The notes below the pieces were generated by a model. The model made no database searches. It was not told the DNA's origin and was given only the letters and a program-made list of their open reading frames with translations. The translations under genes were made by a program, and so were the position numbers. A DNA stretch of 64,000 bases from Oopsacas minuta (taxonomy: Eukaryota; Porifera; Hexactinellida; Lyssacinosida; Leucopsacidae), in the NCBI GenBank assembly GCA_024704765.1, contig JAKMXF010000318.1:124001-188000 (forward strand), written 5' to 3'. Below are positions 13,601 through 26,459 of this stretch, piece after piece. Position 1 is the first letter of the stretch; each line of letters starts with the position of its first letter.

Positions 13601-16600
13601 TTCAGGGATGGGCGAATTTCACTGATATAGCCATTTCTCATTTCGGGAATTATAAATTAGATTTCAATATCACGACCCCAAATAGTAATCTAACGATATC
13701 TTCTGATTTTCTACAAGTTAAAGAGCGTATTATTATACTGAATATTATTACGCATGTAAGCAATACGAATGAGACTGTTGTATTCCTTCCGGCTCCATTG
13801 ATTGAGCTAATTGATATTGGCAATGGAGAACGTGTGCTTAATCATAACTGGAAAGGTTGGGATTGGGTGACTAATGTAACGCTTATCTCTCATTCAGGCT
13901 ATGGGGAGTTTATTGGAGATGTTGATAGAAATTTTACACTTGGTTTAGTCGAGTTTACTGATCTATCGATTCACTCAGATGGCAATTATTCAATAATATA
14001 TGACGTATATACAATTCCTTCATCAAACTACAGTCTCACTGTAACACATAAAAACCTTATTATAAAAGAGAGGAAGTTTTATTTAACAATTGATACACAG
14101 CCTAGTGATTGTAATGAGACTGTGGTATGTGGGAATCAGCCTGTAATAAGCATTAGAGATCAAGGTAATGGGCAGATAGTACAGAACATTGGTTGGAAAG
14201 GTAGAGTTTGGGAACTTAATACAATTCTTTACACAAATAGTAATCAACAATTCCAGCTTAATGGTACTCTCAGTCATCTCATAAACGGTACAGGTAATGT
14301 TGTGTTCGAAGATTTAAGAGTTTTTGACATTGGAAGTGACTTCTATATATATTTTAACATATCAACTTATCCAGTATCTAGCTATGACGGTATGATGATA
14401 AATACGAGTAGATTCGATGTGAATGAACGGGTGTATTATTTGAAGGTTGATATTGTACCATTTGATTGTAACCAGTCTGTTGTTTGTGCGGTATCTCCAC
14501 ATGTGGGTGTTTACGATTATGGTACAGGACTAATCGCACCGTATTTGAATAGCAGCTGGGAAATATCTGTGTCAATTGATTATGACCCTTCTATACGTGG
14601 TGGAGATATTCTGGGGTATAGTACTACAACTTTAAACAACTCTATCGCGATTTTTAACAACTTTTCTGTATCAGAATATGGTGAAGGTTATGTAATACGT
14701 TTTAACTCTAACTTTGGCCATAATGTACTGTCAATTGATTTCGATGTTGATTACGTAAATGACCACACTCCTATATTCCTCCTCCCTTCTTTAAACACGA
14801 TTTCAATATTTGAGGAGAATACCACTAATATAACTGTTACTACATTCTATGCTACTGATCGAGATCAAGGCTCACAAGGCGATGTTGCTTACTCTATACA
14901 TTCTATGACGCCTGTTGTAAATGGAGTTTTTGCTATCAATAATACCAATGGTAACTTATCATTGCTATCTCCGCTAGATAGAGAAATGTTCTCATTTCCT
15001 GTGATCAGTAATTATGAGTTAGTTATACGAGCATCTGATTTAGCTTATCCTGAGAAAGTTAAATTTGCTGATATTACATACACTATAGTTATTCTGGATA
15101 TTAATGATAATGTTCCTACTAGTCAATTTCCAAATTACATGCTAGATTGTCGTGAAGATTTGGTAAATGGAGATGTTGTTGAAACTATTAACGCTTATGA
15201 TCTTGATGATGGTATTAACAGTGAGATCAAGTTTTCTCTTGTAGCAGATGGTGTTGATCATTTGCTGTTTGATATCGATCCTATACTTGGCGGGATATAC
15301 GTGAAGAATGAATCCCTACTCGATTTTGATACCAATTCTCATCCGGATGGAACAGAATACAATTATTTTCTGTATGTTACTGATCTAGGTACTCCTCCAT
15401 TGGTTTCTAATTCTACAGTAAGCATCACCCTACAACATGTGAATGAGTTCTTCCCTGTATTCGATAACCTCACTGACTATTCCTTTAGTTTTGCTGAGGA
15501 GAATAATAGTACTTTATTCGTGACACAAGTATCTGCTACAGATGATGACTTTGGTAATGAAGGTGCAGTCGAATTCAGATTGCCAAGCTACACTGATATA
15601 TTTTCTATTGGACAGACAGATGGAAATATTACTATTACAGGTAAGTTTTAATTGTAAATAATTCTTAATGAGTTATGTTACCATGGAAACATAATTCATA
15701 GTTCAATAAACTTTACTATTGTCAATTATCCCCCGTATATATTTCCTTTTTAGGAAGACTTGACTATGAACAAGCTACGTTTTACGATCTCATTGTAGAA
15801 GCTTATGATTACCCTAACGTGAATCCACCTAATGGATTTCCAGGTAGGAAAACTACAGAGTTGCATTTATCCATAAATTTGATTGATATTAACGATAATG
15901 CTCCTCAATTCGTTTCCCCTGATGCTACCGTTAATCTATTGGAAGATCATATTATGTATGCAAATGTTTACGAAGTAATATCATTTGACATTGACTCAGA
16001 TTTGAATGGGGAATTACGTTATGAGATCCTACAAACTTTTCCAACTGATAATAATATAACATACTTGGAAATTAATCCCGATACTGGAGTTATTCATCTC
16101 AATCATTCACTCGATCTTGACTCGGTTGCTGTCCCTATTGAAACTATAGTATTGTCAATTATTGTCACAGATAAAGGTACTCCATCGCTCTATAATAGCA
16201 CAACTCTTACGATCTTTATTGAACAAGTTGATGAATTTATACCCGAATTCGTTCACGGAGATATTTCAGTAAATATTTTTGAAAATCAACCTCTATCACA
16301 AGTACTATTCAATGCAAATGCGACTGATTCGGACCATGGATTGGGAGGAGAATTCGAATATGAAAAGAGAAATGGGTTGGGTTTTCTTTCAGTATTTAAC
16401 CTTGATACATTAACTGGTGCTGTAACTTCTACTATACAATTCGATAGGGAAACTAAAGATTCATACTCTTTTACATTAGCTGTACAAACTAGGTCAAATA
16501 ATCCTGTTACGAGATCATCTACTATTGAGGTATTTATAACTATTCTAGATGTTAATGATAACTTCCCAGTGTTCCAGGAAACTCTATATACAATATACAT

Positions 16601-19600
16601 CACTGAGAATACTATGGTTAATTCTGATATCTATCAAATAACCGCTACTGATAGAGATATTAATCTTAATGCTAATCTACAATACGAATTATACCATGAA
16701 AATTCTCCTGATGTATTCCTGATTGATATGCTGACAGGTGCCATCAGTTTGACACTTGATCTTAATCTAGAAGCTCCCGCGGTTGTTCTACCGTCAGCTG
16801 AGACTTTTAACTTAACAATAACCGCATTTGACAGGAGTGAGAGCCCACTATTCACGAATACCACGATTTTAGTAGTTATCACAGGTGTAAATGAATTCTC
16901 ACCCATTTTTGCAAATACACCAGATCAGCTGTTTCCAGAAGACACTCCTACAATTGCTCTATTCACTGTATCAGCTACTGACCAAGATTACGGACCTCAA
17001 GGTGTTATAACATATAGTATAATAGCTGGTAATAATGAAGGTAAATTTGGTATCTCATCTAGCAATGGGGAAGTAAGGTTGGTCGAGGAATTAGATCGGG
17101 AAACGGTTGATAATTATAATCTTGAAATTCTGGCCCTGGATAATGATGCTGATATTTCTTCACGTAGAAATGATACAATTCGTATTGGAATTACTTTAGA
17201 AGATGTGAATGATAATAGACCGATCATACAACAAACTAGCTGTATATTGTCTATACCAGAGAATACTGTAGTTGGATCTAACTTGTTTAATATATCAGCA
17301 ACAGATGATGACATCACAATTAACTCAGAAATAGAATACCTCTTGACATATCCTGAATTTTCTATTGATTCAAACACGGGGGTTGTTGAGCTATCATCTC
17401 CAGTTGACTATGAATCTGTAGAATCTCATATTATATACCTAAGTGCGAAAGATAAAGGTTCCCCAAGTCTAACCTCTGAAGTACTAACCTGCTTCATTTC
17501 TATAACTGGTTTCAATGAATATGAACCTCAATTCCAACAAAATAACTACACATTTGCTTTCGAAGAGAATTCACCTATTAACACAATGATAGGGCTTGTA
17601 GAAGCTACTGATGCAGATAATGGTATTGATGGTCTAATTACATATAGTGTAGTTGAAGTTGATAGTCGTTTTAGAGTTGATGATAACGGTGGAGTGATAG
17701 TTTTCGGTTTTTTCGATCGTGAGGTTGACGTATCCCCTATTTTAATAACAATTTCCGCAGTAGATGCACCTGGAGGTCCTATACGCTACACAGCATACAC
17801 TAATGTCTCAATTACCATACTGGATATTAATGATAATTTTCCAATATTCACTACTAATCATCAATACGAATCTCTCCCTGAGAATACACCAGTTACTACA
17901 AGCATAGCCCAGTTCACTGCTACTGATATAGACATAGGTCTCAATAGCCAGATTCGTTATTATATTCCCCCGGGTGATTTTGCTGTTGACCCCCTATCTG
18001 GAGTCGTGTCAGTACACAATTTCTTAGACAGAGAAATGAATGCTTATTATACAATACAAATATCAGCTGTTGATCAGGGCTTTCCAGGTAATACTGCTTT
18101 AGCTATTCTTGTTGTTAATATTGATGACGTCAATGATAATCCTCCTATATTCACTGAATATAATTACACGGTAATTGTGGAAGAAGATACACCAGTTAGT
18201 TCTATTATCTTGACTGTACAGGCTGTTGATATAGATTTTGGTTCCAATAGTGTGGTTATGTATTCTATAGTGTCTCAATCAGCTGATTATTTTGAAGTAG
18301 AATCAAGTATTGGCGCTATTACACTCAAAAGGACATTAACTGGAGCTGATGATATGTATAATATAACTGTAAGAGCTACAGATCTCGGTTTAATGCCATT
18401 ATCATCAACAGCTGATATTATGGTATACATCACACCCACTAATAAATACCCTCCTGTATTTACCTCACCTGATAACTATACTGTATATATTCAAGAGAAT
18501 ATACTGTATTCTGATACTATCTTATCTGTAACAGCTGTTGATCTAGATGAAGGCATCCTCGGACAAGTTGAATATTCTATTCTAACTGATTACACATTTC
18601 TACATATTAATACGAATAATGGTAGTATTACGCTATTGAGTGCGTTAGATAGTGAGTTGTATAGAGATGGTATTATATTTCAAGTTCAAGCTAATGATCT
18701 AGCAGCTGCTGAATATCGCAAGTATTCACTCGCTAATGTAATTCTTATCGTTTTAGATGTAAATGATAATTCCCCATACTTTCCTCATACACATTATTCT
18801 ATCTTAATACCATCTGATCTCGGTTATAGTGATGTCATCTATTTATCTGCTATAGATAGAGATATTGGGATTAATTCTGAGTTTACCTATAGTTTGTCTG
18901 GAGATGTTTGCTATTTCTATACAGACACCATGGATGGAGGCGTGTTTTATAACGGACAAATACTCCAAGTTAACCAGGAGTATCATCTAGTTTTGACTGC
19001 TACAGATCATGGTAGCCCTTCACTCTCAAATAAGACTGATGTTACTATTAAAGTCTTACAGAGTAATTACTATTCTCCTATTTTCATAGCTCCACCAGGA
19101 CGAATTTATATTCCAGAAGATTTGGGTGTAGCTGAACTTGTCTATCAATTTGAAACATTTGACTTTGACATTGGAGACTCTGCTATTATTGAGTACTACA
19201 TTTCAACAGGGAATACTCATGAAGTATTCGATATTTCTAATGATGGAGCTTTGTTCCTCAAAACTTCACTCGATTTTGAAGAAATGAACTTATATACTTT
19301 GACTATTCTAGCATATAACCCAGGTAATCTATTCGAATACAGATATTCTGATATTTCTGTTGATATTATCATTGAAGATATTAACGATATTATTCCTGAA
19401 TTTTCTCTCACTAATTATACATTTATATTCGCTTCAAATTTCCAATCAGGTAATCCAATTGGTACAGTTTTTATTATTGATGACGTAATAAGATCAACTA
19501 GCCTTTCTCCTTATACAATTATATCTGATCCATTTATTTTCACAATCTCTGAGGATGGTGTTATCAGATTAACAGAAGACTTTGGGCTGAATTTTGTTAG

Positions 19601-22600
19601 TGAATATTCTATAGAAATATCGTATAATGATGGGATATATACTGCTACAGCTTTAGTGACGATTTTTGTAGAAGAACCTAATTTGTACTCTCCATTATTC
19701 TCCAATTCAAACGGTTCATTTAACATTCTAGAGAATAATTATTTTACTGATGTATTACTGATAACAGCAACTGATAATGATATAGGAGCTAATGCAGAAA
19801 TTTCTTATACTATTACAGATAATTATTATATCTCTATTGATCAAAGTAGTGGTGTTCTAACCCTTGTTAATTTATTTGATTATGAACAGATACAAATATT
19901 GAGTTTGGTGATAACTGCGGAAGATAACGCTTCACCCTGGCAACGAAAATCCACTACATTTCCTGTTGAAATAGTAGTTTTAGACGAGAACGATTCTCCA
20001 GCTATTTTCGCAGAACCTACCTACATATTTACAGTAGAAAATAATACAATTGTTGCTGGTATTATTGGTAGAATAATTGCAACTGATGCGGATATATCCT
20101 CAACTCTTTTATACCAATTCACCACGACTAGTGATTACTTCGATATAGACCCATTCACTGGAGATATATTTGTAGCAAAGGAATTGGTTATTCAGAGTCC
20201 AACTATTACTGTATCAGTAAACGACTCTATACACACAGATAGTGCAATCGTGATTATTAACATCATTCCAGCCAATTTACATACCCCAATATTTCCCCAA
20301 CATAATTACACTGTATCTATACCAGAAGGAACTTCAATTGGAAATTCTATTCTACAAACAAATGCTGTTGATATGGATACTGGTATCAATGGGGATATTA
20401 CATACAGTATTTCGTATAATCTAACGGGTGAATTATTGTATAGTGAATTCTACTACGGGTATGATTGTATTAACTCAGTCATTAGATGCTGAAACAGATC
20501 CAGCAGAAATTTCGTTTGACATAACAGCAACAGATAATGCTTATTCTTCTTTCCGTAAATCTAGCTCTGTAACTGTTATTATACAAATTGAAAATGTGAA
20601 CGATAGATCACCAGAATTTTCACATCCTATTTATCAGCTGTTTGTAGAAGATGGCACTGATAGATACGTGAATATTTACAAGGTTGAAGCTATTGATAAA
20701 GACGGAGATACTCTATCGTACACGATATTATCCGGTGATATTGACCAAGTTTTTAGTATCAACTCTATTACTGGAATACTCTTCCTGAATACAGTACCAT
20801 ATGCTGACGTTAATCCCTTATACAACCTGAGGATACAGGCTTCTGATCTTGGAGGTAATTTCGCTATTGCATCATTTGAAATACGTATTATCCCTAGGAA
20901 CATGCAAGCACCTGAATTCTCTGAACAAATTTACTATTTTGAGCATTTCCATGTTGTTAATATTGGTGGAGTTATTGGTCGTATTTCTGCAACAGATTTA
21001 GACACAGGGAATGAAGGCAGTGTATCTTATAGTATAATCTCTCAATCAAGTGATGCATTCGTTCTGAATCATATCACAGGTGTGATACAGCTGTTTAGAT
21101 CAGCTGATTATAATAATTATACTATTCTAGCTCAGGCGTGTGATAATGCTGTTTCTACATACAAATTGTGTACCAATACGACAGTTCAAATAGAAATACA
21201 ACAAATAGAAGATGAGTATGTTATTCAGCCTGTTAGTCTATCTCATACGTTTGAATTAACTGATATTAACCAAAATATTTCATTTAACGCTTTTCAAATC
21301 AGTCTTAATTCCTCGATTTTATACACAGAAAATATCGACATAGAACTTCTAACTTGTGTTTCAAATTTGATGTTCGACTACCGACTTAGTTTCCCATTTA
21401 TTGAAGTTATATTAATCCAAACTGACGTCATAACAGATCCCTTACAAACCCAGCTAAGAGTAATTATCAATAATTCTACGTTTTCAATCACTACAATCAA
21501 CCTATTGCCTCAACATAACATCACTATACCTACATTTTCAGATGATACTTACTACATTCACGTATCACATAATCACCAAGTTGGAAGTCTCGTATCTATG
21601 GTAACTTTGGATTTCCCACCTTTTGAGAGAGTATTATATCAACTTGCTAGTGGTAACGAAGATTCAGTATTCTCAATAGATTCTGATACAGGTAGTATAT
21701 ATCTGTATGCAGAATTATCAGATACACACCCTCTATACACACTCTCACTCGTAGCTAGATTATTCTACGTCACGAACTCTCCTATATTTGTTGAAGTTAA
21801 AACTACACTGTATATAATAGTACAAGAGATAATATCTAACATAATACAGCCTTCATTATCATTACCATATTTTAATCCGATTGTTACATATCCTAACAAC
21901 GTGTGGAGCATAAATGGAACGTTTGAATTCATTGGAGATACGTTTAACTTGGAATTATTAAGATTTCCTAATGAACTGAACCAGATACAGGTTTCTTTTG
22001 GTAATGTTAATATCTCAATTGATTCAGGCATTTATTATGATGTATACTACTCTCATCTACCTAACACTCATATCTGGTCTAATCAACCCATATTTCAACT
22101 GATAATATTTAAGTTTAACGCTCTTGTCGTCGACGAAACAAGTATAACTCTACACATATTCTCTCAAACTTATACATCACCATTTATTGATGGAATTTCT
22201 TCATTCATGATCGACATCCCTGGTTCTGAATTTGATATTATGAACGGTGATGTTGAAGTTCCATTTATTGTTAATTCATTCAACGGAATAATTACTTTAA
22301 CACTCTCTAAAGTTAATGAATACACACAGCCAAATTTATATATCCAACTTCCTTCTAATACCGCATATTCTACTGATAAGTTTGCGCTACCTCTATATAC
22401 AAGGAATTTCATATCACCCCTAACTACCTTTGAAATACTATTTGACATTTCAAATAGTTTGAATTTTATTTCATTCACTCCAGCTCCTGACTGGACTGTA
22501 TTCTCAAAAGCTGATACAAGCACTGTATTATTATATGGTGTAAATGACGTCATCCTCAATTCATCATTTACTACCAGCACTGATCTTATAGGACACTTTG

Positions 22601-25600
22601 TGTTAGAACAAACTCAAGGGGTAACACATGCATCTGCCACATTAACTACTGATATCAAACTTCTCACAAATACTGTAGGGGTAATTAGTGATGGAATCGG
22701 TTATGCAGATTTTATCTACACTGATGTTCTATCTAGAATTGCTACTTTATCTTTAAAACCTGATTCAACAGAGAAATTATTCTCGTTTATTCATCAGAAA
22801 GATGTTCTAGAAATTTCTAATATCCTACAAGATACCTCATCCATAATTGATCTAGGAATAACTGCTATTGCTATTTCTTTCTCTGGGAAAGTAGATCGAT
22901 TAGACAATACTCAAATACAATGCTCAATTATCTCAGAAAATTTATATTTCATAAATTCTACTTGTAATGAGCTACACATTGGGAGTGCGAATTTCGCAGA
23001 ACACTTAGAGATCACCATAACGTATGATAACATAATAGACACTCAGTATGTCGATGTATGGGCTATTCAACAAATCAGTATAATCACAGATTCTAATGTT
23101 CTGAATCCTATTTCTTCGTGGTTGAATCACAATTGTGAACAAATATACGAATGGACAAAATTCACTATACAAAGTATTATTGTTAATAAGAATTCAGAAT
23201 CCAGAATAATTGAAATTACCAAACAATTGATTGAATACTTACTCTATAACCATCAAGTTATTTCAATCATTCCATTCGATCCTAGTTTCTATTTACAGCC
23301 AAAGAATCCGACACTACAGCATACTACAGTCAGTGTAACCTTAGATGTACAAGTAGATTCTATTTCTATGGTTCCCTTATTGTTAATATTCTCAAATGAG
23401 TATTCTTATATAACTGGGGTATCTTCTTTGATTGTTTCAGATATAAACTATTCAATAAATAGCAGTGAGGAAAATATTGATAATTTAAGTTTAACTGTTG
23501 ATTCAACTCTTACACACAATCATAGGGTAGGTTCTCTTCAAAGCTCTGTTATACTTGATAATTCTACGTTTATTGATTATATTTTCGGCCCTGAATACCT
23601 TCATGTTATTCCAGTGGATCCTTCCAAGTTATCTGTTAACAGGGATATGCTACCTGAAATTAGTTCGTATCTTCATTTCACTTCGATTTCCTCCGATGTT
23701 TTATTGGTTCTCAGTAACATAGGAGCTTGTGGAGGGAATGTGCTTTATTCCACAAATAAACAGGTTGATATTATCCAAACTCTTCCCTCTTCTGTGCGGA
23801 TAGAAGTAGGCCATACACGTTTATCCTTATTTAACTCTCTGACTAACTTGCCATCTACAACTACGATTCATTTATTAGGTACTTTCCCTCAGCTAATACA
23901 GTCTTATATTGATATTACTGCTGTCAATGTCATTCATAATGATATCCAGATAAACTCTGTCAATTCTCAAATTCATTTGAAAATCATTGATCAGGATTTA
24001 TTGATTATACCAAATATAATTGATGGAAGTATTAGCGTTAGCGGCTCTAATACATTTGGTAATGTAGCGGTAGAAATATACGTAGATACAGAATTATTAG
24101 ATTCTCTTCTTATTAGTGTTGTGTATGAGTCCACGCTTGAGATTGTAGCTATTTCGACCTATACTGGAGATATATTGCAATACTTGCCTAAAATCGGTTC
24201 AACTACTTTTGAACCTTTCTATGTTAGAGGGATTTTAAGATTTGAAGATGATTCAGTTTTGTATGTAACTTTAGATAGTTATGACATCTTGTCAGATAGT
24301 AATTCTCTTCTTTGTGATTCACAAAATATATGTACTCTAACCATGGATGACATTTCTAACTATATTACTATTACAGGGAGTTATCGTACTCTATCTGCTA
24401 GCTATAATCTAAACTTGATTCCTTCTCCTGTCATTAAATCGCTGCAAATACAATTCTATGACAATAATGATATTCCTATCAATAACGTGTTTTATGGAGA
24501 GGAAGGGAGTTACTTCTATATTTCCTTAGTATTCTGTTTCCAAGGTTTATCAGGTACTTATCATTTGAATTCTAATAATCTATCGTATTTCTCAGAATCT
24601 CTGACTATATCTAGTAGTGATATAGCTGTTATTTCACAGAATAACAGCACTATATTACTTGATGGGGGTTGTAATAGTGTATTAGTTACCATTAACTTCT
24701 TCTCTAACGTTTCTACACATACGTTTGTATGTAATTATCTTCCATCAGCTGGGTATCCACATCTTGGTCATATTGTCGGTGCTTCCCTGGATAAGCCAAT
24801 TTCTTCTCTGTATACTATACCTTTATACTTCCATTTTGAAGATGAACAATCTATTGCTTTTGATATTTTAATTCAATTCAACACTGATGAATTGACTTTT
24901 TCACATTTAACAAAGTCTATGGATTTCTCTATTAGCAATCCCACCCCATATGGAGATGTGTTTTTACTCAATTCATTGACTAATTCATCACTACACATTG
25001 GAGTATTATCAAATTCTGCGATTCAATCAGGCTATATTAAAATAGCAGATCTCTCATTCAACCTAGCATCTACACTAATTATTCCCTCCATTAGTATTCA
25101 GTCTCATTCTTTAGTTAAACTGGATGACGTCATACAGACAGATAGTACTAATCTTATTGGAGATATAAACAGTGATAATGAGATAGACATAGGAGATTTG
25201 TTGATTTTATCTCATAATATATCTGAACATCACCTTACTGGCGACAACATAGAGTTAAATATGAATGACGTCACTGCAGATGGTGTGGTTAACTTCGAAG
25301 ATTTTCGTCGATTATTTTCCTCGCATTTCGGTGTTTTACCTTTACCAGTTTTATATGAAACCTTCAATTCCACTAACGCATGCCATCTCTCTATCAGAGT
25401 TGAGTTATCAGACATACAACACTCTCCTTACACACAATTCGATACAGTTAAAGTATATATGGGATTATTCACTACATCTGATCTATCTGATTACACTAAT
25501 TGGGAATTGAGTATAGGTTCATTCGTATCTCAAACTTATACTGGTGGAATCAGCTTAATTGTATTTGAAGCGAGTCCTGAATCAAATACATCTCTCTATA

Positions 25601-26295
25601 CCGTCAGTACTGATCTATTTCTCCCGATTTCTATCACTACACAAGTATTTATCTACTTACGTTCCTCACGGTCTCTTCCTCCTATTTCCAGCTTATTTTC
25701 TATACAAGATCATAGTAGTTATTCAGAACCTATATCTACTGGTGGTATTACTTTATTGACACCAGATGGTGATCTACTGCCTCTCCCATCCAAGCTACAC
25801 GGTTTAGACACTATACGTGATGAGTGTAGTAGTGATCCTACTGTATCACCTATAGTAAGGATACTTCTAATTGCAGGGACACCTTCATTAGCCTTCATTA
25901 TCATTATTCTAATTATCGTATTTACGATATTACTTATCGTTTGTTTGGTTTATAAGAAGAAGAATGTAGCCAAAGTGAAGATACAAAATATAGAGGATGC
26001 GGAGAAAGAGACCTTACGTGAGTCGGTTGATTCTGAACATCAGTTATACCGTGGTTTGACCTATTACCCTGATCCGTCAGAGGCACACGCTCTCTCTCGT
26101 TCACCTTCTTCTTTTAAGAACACTACATACGAGAATCCTGTTGGTATATCAGGGCATTTCCTGTCTGATCCTGATGATACTGCTTCTGGTGAGTATATAG
26201 ACGGTAGTCTGAATATATCTCATAAAGTTAGCTCTACTTCTGGAGTACATCCTCTGATACAGGAATCTCTGCCTGGTACACCTAAAAAGAACTAA
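973..26295 (+). CDS. Giant fibrocystin-L-like / cadherin / cohesin-dockerin membrane protein (coherin-like)
   Basis: Three exons: 973-1279, 1574-15640, 15754-26295. Introns start GTAAGT and end AG, and both junctions keep frame ('..SGH-I-SGDHQY' and '..ITG-RLDYEQ'). Predicted length is about 8,300 residues. Order: signal peptide (from the Met at 973 or 1006), IPT/TIG repeats, PA14-like, more IPT with a cupredoxin-like insert, G8, beta-helix repeats, second G8 and beta-helix, four beta-rich repeats (about 13390-14760), about 20 cadherin repeats, a long unassigned region, cohesin-like, dockerin-like, one membrane helix (about 25888-25955) and a roughly 110-residue tail. The N-terminal half follows PKHD1L1. 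The cohesin-bearing cadherin part matches what I recall of coherins. IPT, G8 and cadherin modules share one uninterrupted exon, so the fusion is not an assembly of two gene models. One apparent frame break lies near 20428-20460. Inferred role: cell-surface adhesion or matrix contact. Confidence 0.85.
7640..13020 (+). other. Two G8 domains and two parallel beta-helix blocks
   Basis: Part of the giant gene. The first G8 runs from about 7645 to 8010 (TWGG start, '..LILIQGKL.F' type strands, 'HGKPIPITW' end). The second runs from about 10116 to 10530 ('RRWSNATAW' start, 'LTIQGVLEF' strand, 'GVVPEISWT' end). Each is followed by parallel beta-helix repeats with H/N-rich turns (about 8380-9100 and 10840-11700). 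The segment near 12840-13000 ('FEENIVNNIALLLNIPPSR') also has a counterpart in PKHD1L1. This order, G8-PbH1-G8-PbH1, is that of fibrocystin-L and of the TMEM2/CEMIP group. Confidence 0.75.
14764..21830 (+). other. Array of about 20-21 extracellular cadherin repeats
   Basis: Part of the giant gene. Repeats of about 95-105 residues carry the calcium-binding signatures: an N-terminal E in '(F/I)xEN', internal 'A.D.D', 'LDRE' or 'LDYE', and inter-repeat 'DINDN' or 'DVNDN'. Counted repeat starts are near 14770, 15120, 15460, 15930, 16255, 16580, 16920, 17245, 17540, 17870, 18160, 18470, 18790, 19090, 19410, 19710, 20010, 20300, 20630 and 20920, with a degenerate one near 21540. Every second linker is atypical ('VNEF', 'TNKY', 'PNLY' in place of DxNDN), suggesting alternate rigid and flexible joints. 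One intron (15641-15753) falls inside the third repeat. Confidence 0.85.
20428..20460 (+). other. Apparent +1 frame break inside cadherin repeat 18
   Basis: Upstream of about 20440 the cadherin frame reads 'ITYSISYNLTGE..' and then runs to a TGA at 20490-20492. Downstream the correct cadherin sequence ('NSTTGMIVLTQSLDAE') is in the frame one base further on. The two frames overlap from 20428 to 20492. No intron of the size used elsewhere fits here. The simplest readings are one extra base (or two missing bases) from sequencing or assembly error, or a real disabling allele. Confidence 0.75.
24760..25335 (+). other. Cohesin-like domain followed by dockerin-like calcium-binding motifs
   Basis: Part of the giant gene, just before the membrane helix. 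About 24766-25130 has the cohesin pattern: a hydrophobic first strand with 'VGASLDKPISS', 'IPLYFHFEDE', then 'FDILIQFNTDELTF' and a later '..I.IADLSFNL' strand. About 25153-25335 has two F-hand-like loops, 'GDINSDNEIDIGDLLIL' and 'NDVTADGVVNFEDFRRL', the duplicated dockerin type I signature. In clostridial cellulosomes cohesin and dockerin bind one another. Here both are in one chain, so they may bind in cis or between molecules. The dockerin call is stronger than the cohesin call. Confidence 0.65.
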
Positions 26296-26459
26296 TAAAT
26301 AGCAAAATACATTAGTTTACTGTAGGACTTACTTTTACGAATCTTTTTACTTTTTACTACTTCGATAATTATTTATTTATTTCCCTCTTTCTCTATCGTA
26401 TTCTATATACTGAATGTTTACAAAATTGGCTATTTTGCTTGTAGAACTTTCAATTAGAA

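Noticed and set aside
20427-20442. A 16-nt GTGAAT...TATAG segment that could be an ultrashort intron repairing the frame break
   Set aside because: Removal restores frame but deletes residues needed for cadherin repeat spacing, and all other introns in the window are 50 bp or longer.
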